A DNA stretch of 19,782 nt, taken from assembly GCA_051867815.1 (NCBI GenBank), contig JBJDZD010000017.1, forward strand, positions 1 through 19,782, in the 5' to 3' direction. The notes below the pieces were generated by a model. The model was not told the origin of the DNA. It ran no database searches and saw only the letters and a list, made by a program, of their open reading frames with translations. The stretch is from CAG-390 sp051867815. GTDB lineage: Bacteria > Bacillota > Clostridia > Oscillospirales > CAG-272. The position numbers were made by a program, and so were the translations under genes. This document shows positions 7,469 to 15,164 of the stretch, one piece after another; position 1 is the stretch's first letter; each line of letters begins with the position of its first letter.

Positions 7469-9979
7469 ATGAAACAAATGAGTTTTCGTTTATTCGCCGT
7501 TATTTTGGTTTTGATCATCCTCGCGGCAGTTTGTATTGCTTGCGGTAAGACTGCTGTCGATGACGTGACGACCGAAGAAGAGACTACGCGGCGCGATCTT
7601 GTCCGGGAGGAATACGACCCCGCCCTTGATGACAGTAAAGTCGATCTGAGCGCTATCCATACCGTGAATCCCACCACTTGGGTCGCGGTTGACGGCTTGG
7701 GTCGCGCGCTTCCCACCAACACCGAAACCGGCAACGTACGGGACGACCGCACGGTTGCCTGCTTCTATTGGACCTGGCACGGCACCATGGCGTCAAGCAA
7801 CTGTGCTTTCAACAATCAGCAGAATATCGACCGCCTCATTTCCCTCGGCTACACCGAGGACGACTACTGGTCGATGTCCATCGAGGAGCTTCGTGCGCTC
7901 GGAGTTTATACTCAGGTTGGCCCATACCATTTCTGGGACGAGCCGGTGTACGGTTATTACGACGGTGACGACGAATGGGTCATCCGTAAGCAGGCGGAGC
8001 TGCTCGCCTCCGCAGGCGTGGACGTCGTTTTCTTCGATAACACGAATGGTAATATAACCTGGCTTGAAACCGCCATGAAGGTTATGAAGGTATTCTCGGA
8101 GGCAAGAGCGCAGGGAGTTGACGCTCCGTGTGTTTCCTTCATGCTGCCTTTTTCCGCTTCAAGCGATGCAAGAACGCAGGTCAGAGAGCTGTATGCAAAC
8201 ATTTATTCACAGGATTATTGCAAGGACGTGTGGTACGTGCTGGACGGCAAGCCAATGATCATGGCGCACAGCGGATGCCTCAGCGATTACAGCGCGGAGG
8301 ATAAGGCACTCAAGGACTTCTTTACCTGGCGCGCAAACGTGGCAGGCTACCTTGATAAGGAAAGTGCGGTCGATCAATGGGGCTGGCTCTCCGTTTTTCC
8401 GCAGGCGTATTACCACAATGCTGTCGGCGAGATCGAACAAATGAGCGTCGGCGTTGCCGTGAATCACGACTACGTCCGCGGCGTTATCTCCGGCATGAGC
8501 AAGCCGAACGTCATAGGACGCACTTGGACATCGCGAGGCATTGATACGCGCGAGAACGCCCTCTATTACGGCGCATGCTTCGCTCAACAATGGGATCAAG
8601 CACTCTCCGTTGATCCGAAGGTTGTTTTCGTCACCGGCTGGAACGAGTGGATCGCAATGAGGATCGCCGATTGGGCAGGACGCTACCAAAACATATTCGT
8701 TGACCAATATAAGGACGAGTACAGCCGTGACTGCGAGCCGTCTAACGGCCCTATGAAGGACTACTATTATACACAGCTCACCTCCTACATCCGCCGCTAT
8801 AAGGGCACAGAAGCTATCGAGCAGGCGTCGTGGGAGAAGCTTATCGATGTCAACGGCGGATACGGTCAGTGGGCAAACGTCAGCCCGACCTATACCGATT
8901 ATGTCGGCCTGCCGGACCGTGATTGCGACGGCTACATAGACCCGGTGACCGGTAATTATCTGCATTACACCAACACCACGGGGCGCAACGACGTCTACGA
9001 TTGCAAGGTTGCGCGTGATTACGATAACGTTTACTTCATGGTTCGCACGGTCGACGACCTGACCCCCTATACGGACCCGGAGTGGATGCACCTCTATATC
9101 AGCACGGGTGACTCCGAACAAAACTGGGAAAACTACGAATACGTCATCAACAAAACGACTCCCGAAGCCGAATACGCATTCGTCGAACGCTTCACGGGCG
9201 ACGGCTACGCGACGGAGCTTGTCGGCAAGGTTCGGTATAAGGTTACCGGCAACGTCCTTGTCATCGAGGTCCCCAAGCCCATGCTCGGTATTGATGCGGA
9301 AGTGCTGGATTTCGTCATTGATTTCAAGTGGACGGACAACACCGGGGTTGACGGAAGCGAGAACGGGGAGAACGAGGGCAACGTCATGCTTTGGTACACC
9401 AACGGCGACTGCGCTCCCGTTTCCCGCTTCAACTATCGCTACACCACCTCCGGCTCGGCAGCGCACGACGGAAGCGAGCAGGTTGTCGGATGGTCTTTGA
9501 TGGATTTCACGTCCGATGAGATAAAAGCGGACTTCGAAGAATACATCCTCCACGCAGTCTGGGGCGTAAACACGGAATTTACCGGCGAAGGCCTTACGAT
9601 GACGGTCACCGAATCGGGAAGCGACACCAAGTTTGACGCCGCTTACACCAAGGGAACGACCCGTTTTCTGACCGACACCCACAAGTATATTATGATTACG
9701 TACAAGACGACCGACGTCACCAAGATAACGGTCTCGGCGGCAGGCGGCAGACAGAGCAGGCCCACACTTGCCCGCGGCGCGGCATTTGAGCTGATTGCGG
9801 ACGGCCAAGAGCATACCGTCGTATTGGATATGAGTAATGTTGAAGCTTGGGAAAAGGGCTATATTACCCACGTTTGCATATATTTTGACAGCGCCGACCC
9901 CGTTGGCAGCGTTTTGAACGTTAAATCCATACAGCTGTTGCGGAATCCGCCGGATTGCGATAATGTTCAAGCGCCGTAA
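7469..9979 (+). CDS. Large secreted lipoprotein with GH71/99-like domain and CBM9-like module
   Basis: Predicted surface lipoprotein of 836 residues. The start at 7469 is chosen because AAAGGAG precedes it and a signal peptide begins there (MKQMSFRLFAVILVLIILAA); the longer frame from 7343 would begin upstream of the promoter. The lipobox is CIAC with Cys25, its -3 residue being unusual. A Thr/Glu linker follows. The catalytic-type domain (about 90-445) shows FYWTWHG (99-105), YHFWDEPVYGYY (153-164), VDVVFFDNTNG (184-194) and VTGWNEW (388-394), resembling GH71/GH99 and WbsX-like alpha/beta barrels; the carboxylates in these motifs are candidates for catalysis. A segment at about 455-650 with DYVGLPDRDCDGYID and VYFMVRTVDD resembles a CBM9-like beta sandwich. 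The last 150 residues look like another beta sandwich. Substrate unknown, perhaps an alpha-mannan or host glycan. It forms a single-gene unit with its own promoter and terminator. Confidence 0.8.
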   Translation: MKQMSFRLFAVILVLIILAAVCIACGKTAVDDVTTEEETTRRDLVREEYDPALDDSKVDLSAIHTVNPTTWVAVDGLGRALPTNTETGNVRDDRTVACFYWTWHGTMASSNCAFNNQQNIDRLISLGYTEDDYWSMSIEELRALGVYTQVGPYHFWDEPVYGYYDGDDEWVIRKQAELLASAGVDVVFFDNTNGNITWLETAMKVMKVFSEARAQGVDAPCVSFMLPFSASSDARTQVRELYANIYSQDYCKDVWYVLDGKPMIMAHSGCLSDYSAEDKALKDFFTWRANVAGYLDKESAVDQWGWLSVFPQAYYHNAVGEIEQMSVGVAVNHDYVRGVISGMSKPNVIGRTWTSRGIDTRENALYYGACFAQQWDQALSVDPKVVFVTGWNEWIAMRIADWAGRYQNIFVDQYKDEYSRDCEPSNGPMKDYYYTQLTSYIRRYKGTEAIEQASWEKLIDVNGGYGQWANVSPTYTDYVGLPDRDCDGYIDPVTGNYLHYTNTTGRNDVYDCKVARDYDNVYFMVRTVDDLTPYTDPEWMHLYISTGDSEQNWENYEYVINKTTPEAEYAFVERFTGDGYATELVGKVRYKVTGNVLVIEVPKPMLGIDAEVLDFVIDFKWTDNTGVDGSENGENEGNVMLWYTNGDCAPVSRFNYRYTTSGSAAHDGSEQVVGWSLMDFTSDEIKADFEEYILHAVWGVNTEFTGEGLTMTVTESGSDTKFDAAYTKGTTRFLTDTHKYIMITYKTTDVTKITVSAAGGRQSRPTLARGAAFELIADGQEHTVVLDMSNVEAWEKGYITHVCIYFDSADPVGSVLNVKSIQLLRNPPDCDNVQAP

Positions 9980-10021
9980 TGTTTTTTAGCCGTTTTACAG
10001 CCCAAAACCGCATTTTTGCTC

Positions 10022-10060
10022 ACAGACTCCCGAATTTTCGTCGGGAGTCTGTATTTTTAT
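10022..10060 (+). terminator. Strong intrinsic terminator after the GH71/99-like gene
   Basis: A perfect 12-bp stem ACAGACTCCCGA (10022-10033) with its complement at 10041-10052, a 7-nt loop, and a T-rich tail ATTTTTAT. It isolates the lipoprotein gene from pheS. Confidence 0.92.
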
Positions 10061-10071
10061 AATTATTGCGG

Positions 10072-10100
10072 TTGACATTTTTCGATTAGTATGATATAAT
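10072..10100 (+). promoter_or_regulatory. Perfect consensus sigma-A promoter of pheST
   Basis: -35 TTGACA (10072-10077), a 17-bp spacer and -10 TATAAT (10095-10100). All twelve hexamer bases match the consensus at optimal spacing. The expected start near 10107 leaves a leader of only about 38 nt before the pheS ATG, which is too short for a T-box riboswitch. Confidence 0.93.
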
Positions 10101-10144
10101 AACAAGATGAAAAATTATTTAGCTGAAACAGCGAGGACTTGAAT

Positions 10145-11182
10145 ATGAAAGAAAGACTTGAAGCCCTGCTCCGAGAGGGCACGGCTAAAATTCAAGCTGC
10201 AAGCACGGAAGCTGAACTCCAAGAGGTAAAAGGCGCTCTCCTCGGTAAGCAGGGAAGCGTAACCGAGCTTCTTAAGGAGATACCGAAGCTTGATGTTGCA
10301 CTTCGCCCCGAAATGGGCAAGGCAGTGAACAACGTTAAAAATCTGTTGTCAGAGCAGATCGAGGGCAGACGCGAGGAGCTTAAACTCAAGGCTTCCGAAA
10401 TATCCCCCGACTTCGACTGCACCATCCCCGGCATCGAGCCGAAGATAGGAGGCTTGCACCCCATCACGCAGATGTGCTACGACCTCAACGACGCCTTCCG
10501 CTCCATGGGCTTTGAGGTGTTCGGCGGTCCCGAGATCACCAGTGAGTACTATGCGTTTGATAATCTCAACTTCCCCCCGAACCACCCTGCGCGCGAGAGC
10601 ATGGATACTTATTGGCTTGAGGGTCACGACAGCGGTGCGGCAAACGACAAGCTCTGCCTGCGCCCCCACCTGACCGGTGACAGCGTCCGCTATATGCAGA
10701 CCCATAAGCCCCCCTATCGCTTCGTGTATCCCGGACGTGTTTACCGCAACGAGACCACCGACGCACGCCATGAGCGCGCCTTCTTCCAGTACGAGGCCTT
10801 GATCGTTGATAAGGATTTCACCTATACCGCAGGTAAGGTAATGATAAAGAGCATCCTCTCAAAGGTATTCGGTCAGGACGTTCCCGTACGTATGCGTGCG
10901 GGCTTCTTCCCGTTCGTAGAGCCGGGCTTTGAGATCGACATGGGCTGCCTCGTTTGCGGCGGCAAGGGCTGCAGCGTTTGCAAGCATGTCGGTTGGATTG
11001 AGATAATGCCCGGCGGAACGCCCCACCCGAACGTTCTCCGCGCCGCAGGACTTGACCCCGATGAGTACACCGGCTTCTATGTGAATATAGGCCTTGACAG
11101 ACTGGTTATGATGCGTTACGGTGTTGACGACGTTCGTCTGTTCCACAGCACCGACCTCCGCTTCCTAAAGCAGTTCAAATAA
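10145..11182 (+). CDS. pheS: Phenylalanyl-tRNA synthetase alpha subunit, divergent
   Basis: Catalytic alpha subunit of 345 residues of the (alpha beta)2 class II synthetase that charges tRNA-Phe. An N-terminal coiled coil (about 1-85) precedes the catalytic core: motif 2 YRNETTDARHERAFFQYEAL (200-219) and motif 3 around GLDRLVMMRYGVDDVRLF (317-334). A four-cysteine knuckle (Cys268, 271, 276, 279; CLVCGGKGCSVC) fits the zinc-like insertion seen in some bacterial PheS. Three usually conserved pocket segments differ: RPHLTGDS where RTHTSPVQ is typical, IMPGGTPHPNVL (287-298) where LGCGMVHPNVL is typical, and GFYVNIG (310-316) where GFAFGMG is typical. The ATG at 10145 is preferred over a TTG at 10139 because the GAGG site lies 8 nt before the ATG and only 2 nt before the TTG. 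It is cotranscribed with pheT 14 bp downstream. Confidence 0.94.
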   Translation: MKERLEALLREGTAKIQAASTEAELQEVKGALLGKQGSVTELLKEIPKLDVALRPEMGKAVNNVKNLLSEQIEGRREELKLKASEISPDFDCTIPGIEPKIGGLHPITQMCYDLNDAFRSMGFEVFGGPEITSEYYAFDNLNFPPNHPARESMDTYWLEGHDSGAANDKLCLRPHLTGDSVRYMQTHKPPYRFVYPGRVYRNETTDARHERAFFQYEALIVDKDFTYTAGKVMIKSILSKVFGQDVPVRMRAGFFPFVEPGFEIDMGCLVCGGKGCSVCKHVGWIEIMPGGTPHPNVLRAAGLDPDEYTGFYVNIGLDRLVMMRYGVDDVRLFHSTDLRFLKQFK

Positions 11183-11196
11183 GGAGGGAAGTAAAG

Positions 11197-13626
11197 ATGA
11201 AGTTATCACTTAATTGGATAAAGGATTACGTAAAGCTCCCCGACGATATGGATCTCTCCAAGCTCGCGTACGACCTGACCATGTCCACGGTTGAGGTCGA
11301 GGGCGCGGAGAATCTTGCCGAGCGATTCGACAAGATCGTTGTTGGCGATATCCTTGAGGTTTTGCCCCATCCCAATGCAGACAAGCTCCGCGTTTGCCGC
11401 GTAGATATCGGCGACGGCGAGGTAAAGGAGATCGTTTGCGGCGGCTCAAACCTCGAAGTCGGCATGAAGGTAGTTGTTGCTTGCCCCGGTGCAATGGTTC
11501 GCTGGCACGGCGAGGGCGAGCCTGTTGAGATAAAAAACACCAAACTTCGCGGCGTCGCAAGCTTCGGTATGATATGCGCGGCTGTTGAGGTAGGGCTTGA
11601 TGATCTCTTCCCCTCGGAGGACGAGCACGGCATCATGGACGTCACCTCCTTCGGTGCGCCTGCCGGAACTCCCTTGGCAGAGGCGCTTGAGCTTGACGAC
11701 ATCATCCTCGAGATAGACAATAAGTCCATGACCAACCGCCCCGACCTTTGGGGTCACTACGGTATCGCGCGCGAGCTTGCCGCTCTTTACGACCTGCCTC
11801 TCGTTGAGCTTGAGAAGTTCGTTCCCGACTGCACCGAGACCTACGACGTTCGTATCATCGATAACGAGCGTTGTCCCCGATACATCGGTTCACGTATTGA
11901 AGGCCTCGGCGTTAAGCCTTCACCTTTTGAGATGCAGAGCCGCCTGTGGCGCGTCGGTCTGCGCCCCATCAATGCTCTCGTTGACATTACCAACTACGTA
12001 ATGCTTGCCACGGGTCAGCCCACCCACGTTTTCGATTACAACCACATTATCGACCATATTGAAGTCCGCCGCGCAAACGAAGGTGAGACGCTCCGGCTTC
12101 TCAACGATAAGGAGCTTAAGCTCTCTACCGATGATCTCGTGATTGCCGATGCAGAGGGCGCAGTCGCACTTGCCGGCGTTATGGGCGGAGCAAAGGATTC
12201 CGTCCTTCCCGATACGACCGGTGTTATCCTTGAGGTTGCAAACTTCGACTCTCGAGGCGTTCGCAGAACGGCACTTCGCTATGACAACCGCACCGAGTCC
12301 TCGTCCCGGTATGAGAAGGCGATCGATCCCGAGCGTTGCGATCAGGCTCTTTCTCTCGCGATGAAGCTCTTCTCGGAGCTTTATCCCGAAATGAAGGTCA
12401 CTGCCTTCAACGATCTCTATCCGAACAAGCTCGTTCGTAAGGAGATAGACGTTGAGTTTGAATGGCTTGACCGCCGCCTCGGTAAGAGGATCCCTCAGGA
12501 TATCGTTGCCCGTAAGCTCGGCACCATGGGCTTCGACGTGACCTTCACCGAAAGCGGCATGCACATCATCGTTCCCACTTGGCGCTCCACCGGTGACGTC
12601 TCCATCAAGGCGGACATCATGGAGGAGGTCGCCCGTATGTACGGCTATGAGAACTTTGAGGCCACCACGATAACGACCTCGTTTGACGGCGCGATCAATC
12701 AGCTTGAGGTTGACCTTGTGCGTCGCGTCAAGGAGTATCTTGCATTCCGTTGCAACATGCAGGAGATTTTCACTTATCCTTGGATGAGCGAGGAATTTGT
12801 TCACGCGATCATGCCCTCCACGGAAGGTATTCTCGCACTCTCAACACCTCCGTCACCCGAGGAAAAGTATATCCGCTGCTCGCTTCTTCCCAATATCTGC
12901 AAGGCGATCGTCAGAAATGAGCGCAATTTCGACGAATTCGATATCTTTGAAGAAGCGCAGATATTCCTCGACGGCAATTATACTTCCGACTATCCCGGCG
13001 AGAAGCTCCCCGAGCAGAAGAAGCATCTCGGATGTGCTTTCGTAGGCTCGCCGGACAATATTGCAGAGCTTTTCCGCAAGGCCAAGGGCGTTATCGGCAT
13101 GATGCCGAGATACACCCACATGGAAGCTTACACCTTTGAAAAGAGGGAGAAGCCCTATTGGGCGGATGAGACCGTATGGCTCAATATCGTTCTTGACGGG
13201 AAGAAGATAGGCGACCTCGCACTTCTTTCCAAGAAGTCCGCGCTGGCTTGCGGCATTAAGGTGCTCTCTGCAGTTCTCGTGGAGATCGATATGGACGCTC
13301 TCGTTCCGCTTAAATCCAGAACCAACCGCTTTGCTCGTTTACCCGAATTTCCGAGAAACGAATATGATATTTCGTTCCTCGTTGAAACCTCCGTCAAGTG
13401 GGATGACATCCGCACTTGCATAAAGCTCAACGACCTCCTTAAGGACGTTAAGTTCGTTGACGAGTACAAGGGCAAGCAGATCCCGGCAGGCAAAAAGTCC
13501 GTCACCATCCGTCTTGTTATCGGATCGGATGCCAAGACCCTCACCGGTGCCGAGATCGAGCAGGTCGCAAACAGCACCCTCAAAAAGCTCTCCAAAGTCC
13601 TCGGCGCGGATATCCGTACCGTATAA
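11197..13626 (+). CDS. pheT: Phenylalanyl-tRNA synthetase beta subunit
   Basis: Beta subunit of 809 residues, a normal bacterial length. Domains in order: an EMAP-type tRNA-binding OB fold (about 42-150, with HPNADKLRVC at 58-67), the B3/B4 editing region (about 205-375, with RPINALVDITNYVM and GQPTHVFD), a B5 domain (about 405-475, DVEFEWLDRRLGKRIP), a catalytic-like core without class II motifs, and a C-terminal FDX-ACB anticodon-binding domain (last ~95 residues, beginning near RLPEFPRNEYDISFLVE). The subunit removes mischarged Tyr-tRNA-Phe and holds the tRNA. AAGGAGGGAAG lies just upstream of the ATG. It follows pheS in the same transcript and is closed by a palindromic terminator. Confidence 0.96.
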   Translation: MKLSLNWIKDYVKLPDDMDLSKLAYDLTMSTVEVEGAENLAERFDKIVVGDILEVLPHPNADKLRVCRVDIGDGEVKEIVCGGSNLEVGMKVVVACPGAMVRWHGEGEPVEIKNTKLRGVASFGMICAAVEVGLDDLFPSEDEHGIMDVTSFGAPAGTPLAEALELDDIILEIDNKSMTNRPDLWGHYGIARELAALYDLPLVELEKFVPDCTETYDVRIIDNERCPRYIGSRIEGLGVKPSPFEMQSRLWRVGLRPINALVDITNYVMLATGQPTHVFDYNHIIDHIEVRRANEGETLRLLNDKELKLSTDDLVIADAEGAVALAGVMGGAKDSVLPDTTGVILEVANFDSRGVRRTALRYDNRTESSSRYEKAIDPERCDQALSLAMKLFSELYPEMKVTAFNDLYPNKLVRKEIDVEFEWLDRRLGKRIPQDIVARKLGTMGFDVTFTESGMHIIVPTWRSTGDVSIKADIMEEVARMYGYENFEATTITTSFDGAINQLEVDLVRRVKEYLAFRCNMQEIFTYPWMSEEFVHAIMPSTEGILALSTPPSPEEKYIRCSLLPNICKAIVRNERNFDEFDIFEEAQIFLDGNYTSDYPGEKLPEQKKHLGCAFVGSPDNIAELFRKAKGVIGMMPRYTHMEAYTFEKREKPYWADETVWLNIVLDGKKIGDLALLSKKSALACGIKVLSAVLVEIDMDALVPLKSRTNRFARLPEFPRNEYDISFLVETSVKWDDIRTCIKLNDLLKDVKFVDEYKGKQIPAGKKSVTIRLVIGSDAKTLTGAEIEQVANSTLKKLSKVLGADIRTV

Positions 13627-13630
13627 AATT

Positions 13631-13659
13631 AAAGAACCGAGCCGCGGCTCGGTTCTTTT
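13631..13659 (+). terminator. Palindromic terminator after pheT
   Basis: A perfect 28-bp palindrome at 13631-13658 (half-site AAAGAACCGAGCCG) with A residues on the 5' side and TTTT on the 3' side. It begins 4 bp after the pheT stop codon and ends 4 bp before the next -35 hexamer. Confidence 0.85.
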
Positions 13660-13662
13660 CTA

Positions 13663-13691
13663 TTGACAAAACTCGGCAAATGGTGTATAAT
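13663..13691 (+). promoter_or_regulatory. Perfect consensus sigma-A promoter of the second lipoprotein gene
   Basis: -35 TTGACA (13663-13668), a 17-bp spacer and -10 TATAAT (13686-13691). This is a second twelve-out-of-twelve match within the window. The -35 hexamer lies directly behind the pheT terminator. The leader to the ATG at 13721 is about 24 nt and contains a GGGGGAAG ribosome site. Confidence 0.92.
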
Positions 13692-13720
13692 GGTCATAAC
13701 AACATTTTGGGGGAAGAACC

Positions 13721-15055
13721 ATGAAAAAGTATTTTCTTCGAGCAGGCGCTCTGATGCTTGCGCTTATCACAGTTCTGCCGGTATTTGCGGCATGCAACCG
13801 GGATGAACCCGCCGTAACGACGGATCCCGTCACCACCGAAGCACCCGAAACCGAAATAGTACGGGAGCAATTCGTCATCAACTCCGAAAATGCGGAAGAG
13901 GTCGATCTTGTCCGCTCGGATAAGCTTTCCGATTCGTCCGTGATCACGGACCTCTTCGTTCAGTTCAGGAAAAAGACGGAAACGCTGTTCGGTAAGCAGT
14001 TCGGCGTAAAGACGGATTTCATATCTCCCGACAAGACCGTTGATGCCGAACAGATTGAAATACTTATCGGTGATACCACGCGAGAGGAAAGCATCGCGTT
14101 GAACGAAAAGCTCAAAGCGGCGGGAAAGTACGCGTACGGCGTTACCGTTACGGGTAAAAAGATCGCCGTCAGCGGTTCAAGCGTATATTTGATCTTTAAG
14201 GCTCTCAATCATCTCATTTTCGACCTCGCCTCAAAGGACGAGAGCGGAAATTATATTATTCAATTTACGGACGGCTATGAGTTCATCCAAACCGCGGAGT
14301 CCGACTATCCCGAGCCTCGCGAGGTTATCGGCTCCGGCAGAGAATATGCTTTCTATACGATAGAGAAACTTGCAAGCATCCAAAGAAAGCAGTATTTTAC
14401 GGTCGTACAGGGCGGCGGAAGTGACGGAAAATACGCTTATGTCGCGCTTATTGACAAGAGAACTACGCCGGAAACGGGAATCATTTATAAATACGATATG
14501 GAAACGTGGGAAAGAGTTGCCACCTCTGATACGCTTCCCTCGGCACACACGAATGACATTGCATACGACTCCAAAAACAACCGCCTCGTGATTTCATACT
14601 GCTCGGCAACGGACGGCTATCGCGGCATAGTCACGGTCGACGCCGATACGCTTGAATTTATTGAGTACATCTACTCTCCTACGGTAAACCGAGGCGTTTG
14701 CTATCTTCCGGACACCAATCAGTACATTTTTGCGGTAAACTATGAGTATTACCTGACGGATGAAAACTTCAACACAATAAGGACGATCCCGGACGGTTAT
14801 CCGCAGCTGACCACGCAGGGCGTCTATTGCGACGGCGATCTGATCTACGATCCGCGTTGGAATTCAAAGGCAGAATATCAAATTATATCCGTAAACTCAA
14901 TGAGCGGCGATTTTATCGGAGCCGTTCCGCTTTACGGTATACAGGGAGAGCCTGAAAGCATTTTCCGCGACGGCAATTCATTCGTCATGAACTGCGGCGG
15001 CTCGATGGCTTTCTTCCGCATCGCGCTTTTGTATAAATCCTGGTGGGAACAATAA
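13721..15055 (+). CDS. Surface lipoprotein with GH67N-like domain and propeller-like C-terminus
   Basis: Predicted lipoprotein of 444 residues. The signal peptide MKKYFLRAGALMLALITVLP is followed by the lipobox FAAC with Cys25, then a Thr/Pro/Glu linker (about 31-46). Residues 48-172 resemble the alpha-glucuronidase N-terminal (GH67N-like) alpha/beta domain found in many glycan-associated proteins: a strand FVINS, then EILIGDTTREES (113-124), YGVTVTGKKIAVSGSS (139-154) and a helix. Residues 220-440 form about five repeated blade-like units (GKYAYVAL, NDIAYDSKNNRLVIS, RGVCYLPDTNQYIFAV, QGVYCDGDLIYD, PESIFRDGNSFVM), as in a beta propeller. No catalytic residues could be assigned. A binding or scaffold role at the cell surface is inferred. 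Single-gene transcription unit with its own promoter and terminator. Confidence 0.78.
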   Translation: MKKYFLRAGALMLALITVLPVFAACNRDEPAVTTDPVTTEAPETEIVREQFVINSENAEEVDLVRSDKLSDSSVITDLFVQFRKKTETLFGKQFGVKTDFISPDKTVDAEQIEILIGDTTREESIALNEKLKAAGKYAYGVTVTGKKIAVSGSSVYLIFKALNHLIFDLASKDESGNYIIQFTDGYEFIQTAESDYPEPREVIGSGREYAFYTIEKLASIQRKQYFTVVQGGGSDGKYAYVALIDKRTTPETGIIYKYDMETWERVATSDTLPSAHTNDIAYDSKNNRLVISYCSATDGYRGIVTVDADTLEFIEYIYSPTVNRGVCYLPDTNQYIFAVNYEYYLTDENFNTIRTIPDGYPQLTTQGVYCDGDLIYDPRWNSKAEYQIISVNSMSGDFIGAVPLYGIQGEPESIFRDGNSFVMNCGGSMAFFRIALLYKSWWEQ

Positions 15056-15057
15056 CG

Positions 15058-15097
15058 AAATCGAGGGAACATCCACCGATGCTCCCTCGATTTTACA
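15058..15097 (+). terminator. Intrinsic terminator after the second lipoprotein gene
   Basis: AAATCGAGGGA (15058-15068) pairs with its complement at 15083-15093. The stem continues through CATC/GATG past one A-C mismatch, closing a 4-nt loop, and is followed by TTTTACATTT. It starts 3 bp after the stop codon. Confidence 0.85.
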
Positions 15098-15104
15098 TTT
15101 GCTA

Positions 15105-15133
15105 TTGTAAATTGAGGAAAATTATGCTATAAT
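15105..15133 (+). promoter_or_regulatory. Extended -10 promoter of the carboxyltransferase-like module
   Basis: -35 TTGTAA (15105-15110), a 17-bp spacer and -10 TATAAT (15128-15133) preceded by TGC, an extended -10 element. The expected start is about 25 nt before the ATG at 15165. All three downstream genes overlap or abut, so this promoter likely serves them all. Confidence 0.85.
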
Positions 15134-15164
15134 TAAAATAATAACGCTGGTTTGGAGAAGTTCA

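Noticed and set aside
8207..9970. A 587-codon open frame on the minus strand
   Set aside because: It lies wholly antisense to the lipoprotein gene, whose signal peptide, domains, promoter and terminator are convincing. Its translation is low in recognisable motifs and has no ribosome site I can support. It reflects codon bias of the plus-strand gene.
10139..10144. TTG start for pheS two codons upstream of the ATG
   Set aside because: The ribosome site would be only 2 nt away. The ATG at 10145 has proper spacing.
10060..10144. T-box riboswitch before pheS
   Set aside because: Only about 85 bp separate the upstream terminator from the start codon, and no specifier-loop or T-box bulge sequence is visible.
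11920..12804. A 294-codon open frame antisense to pheT
   Set aside because: Shadow of the pheT reading frame with no start context or motifs.
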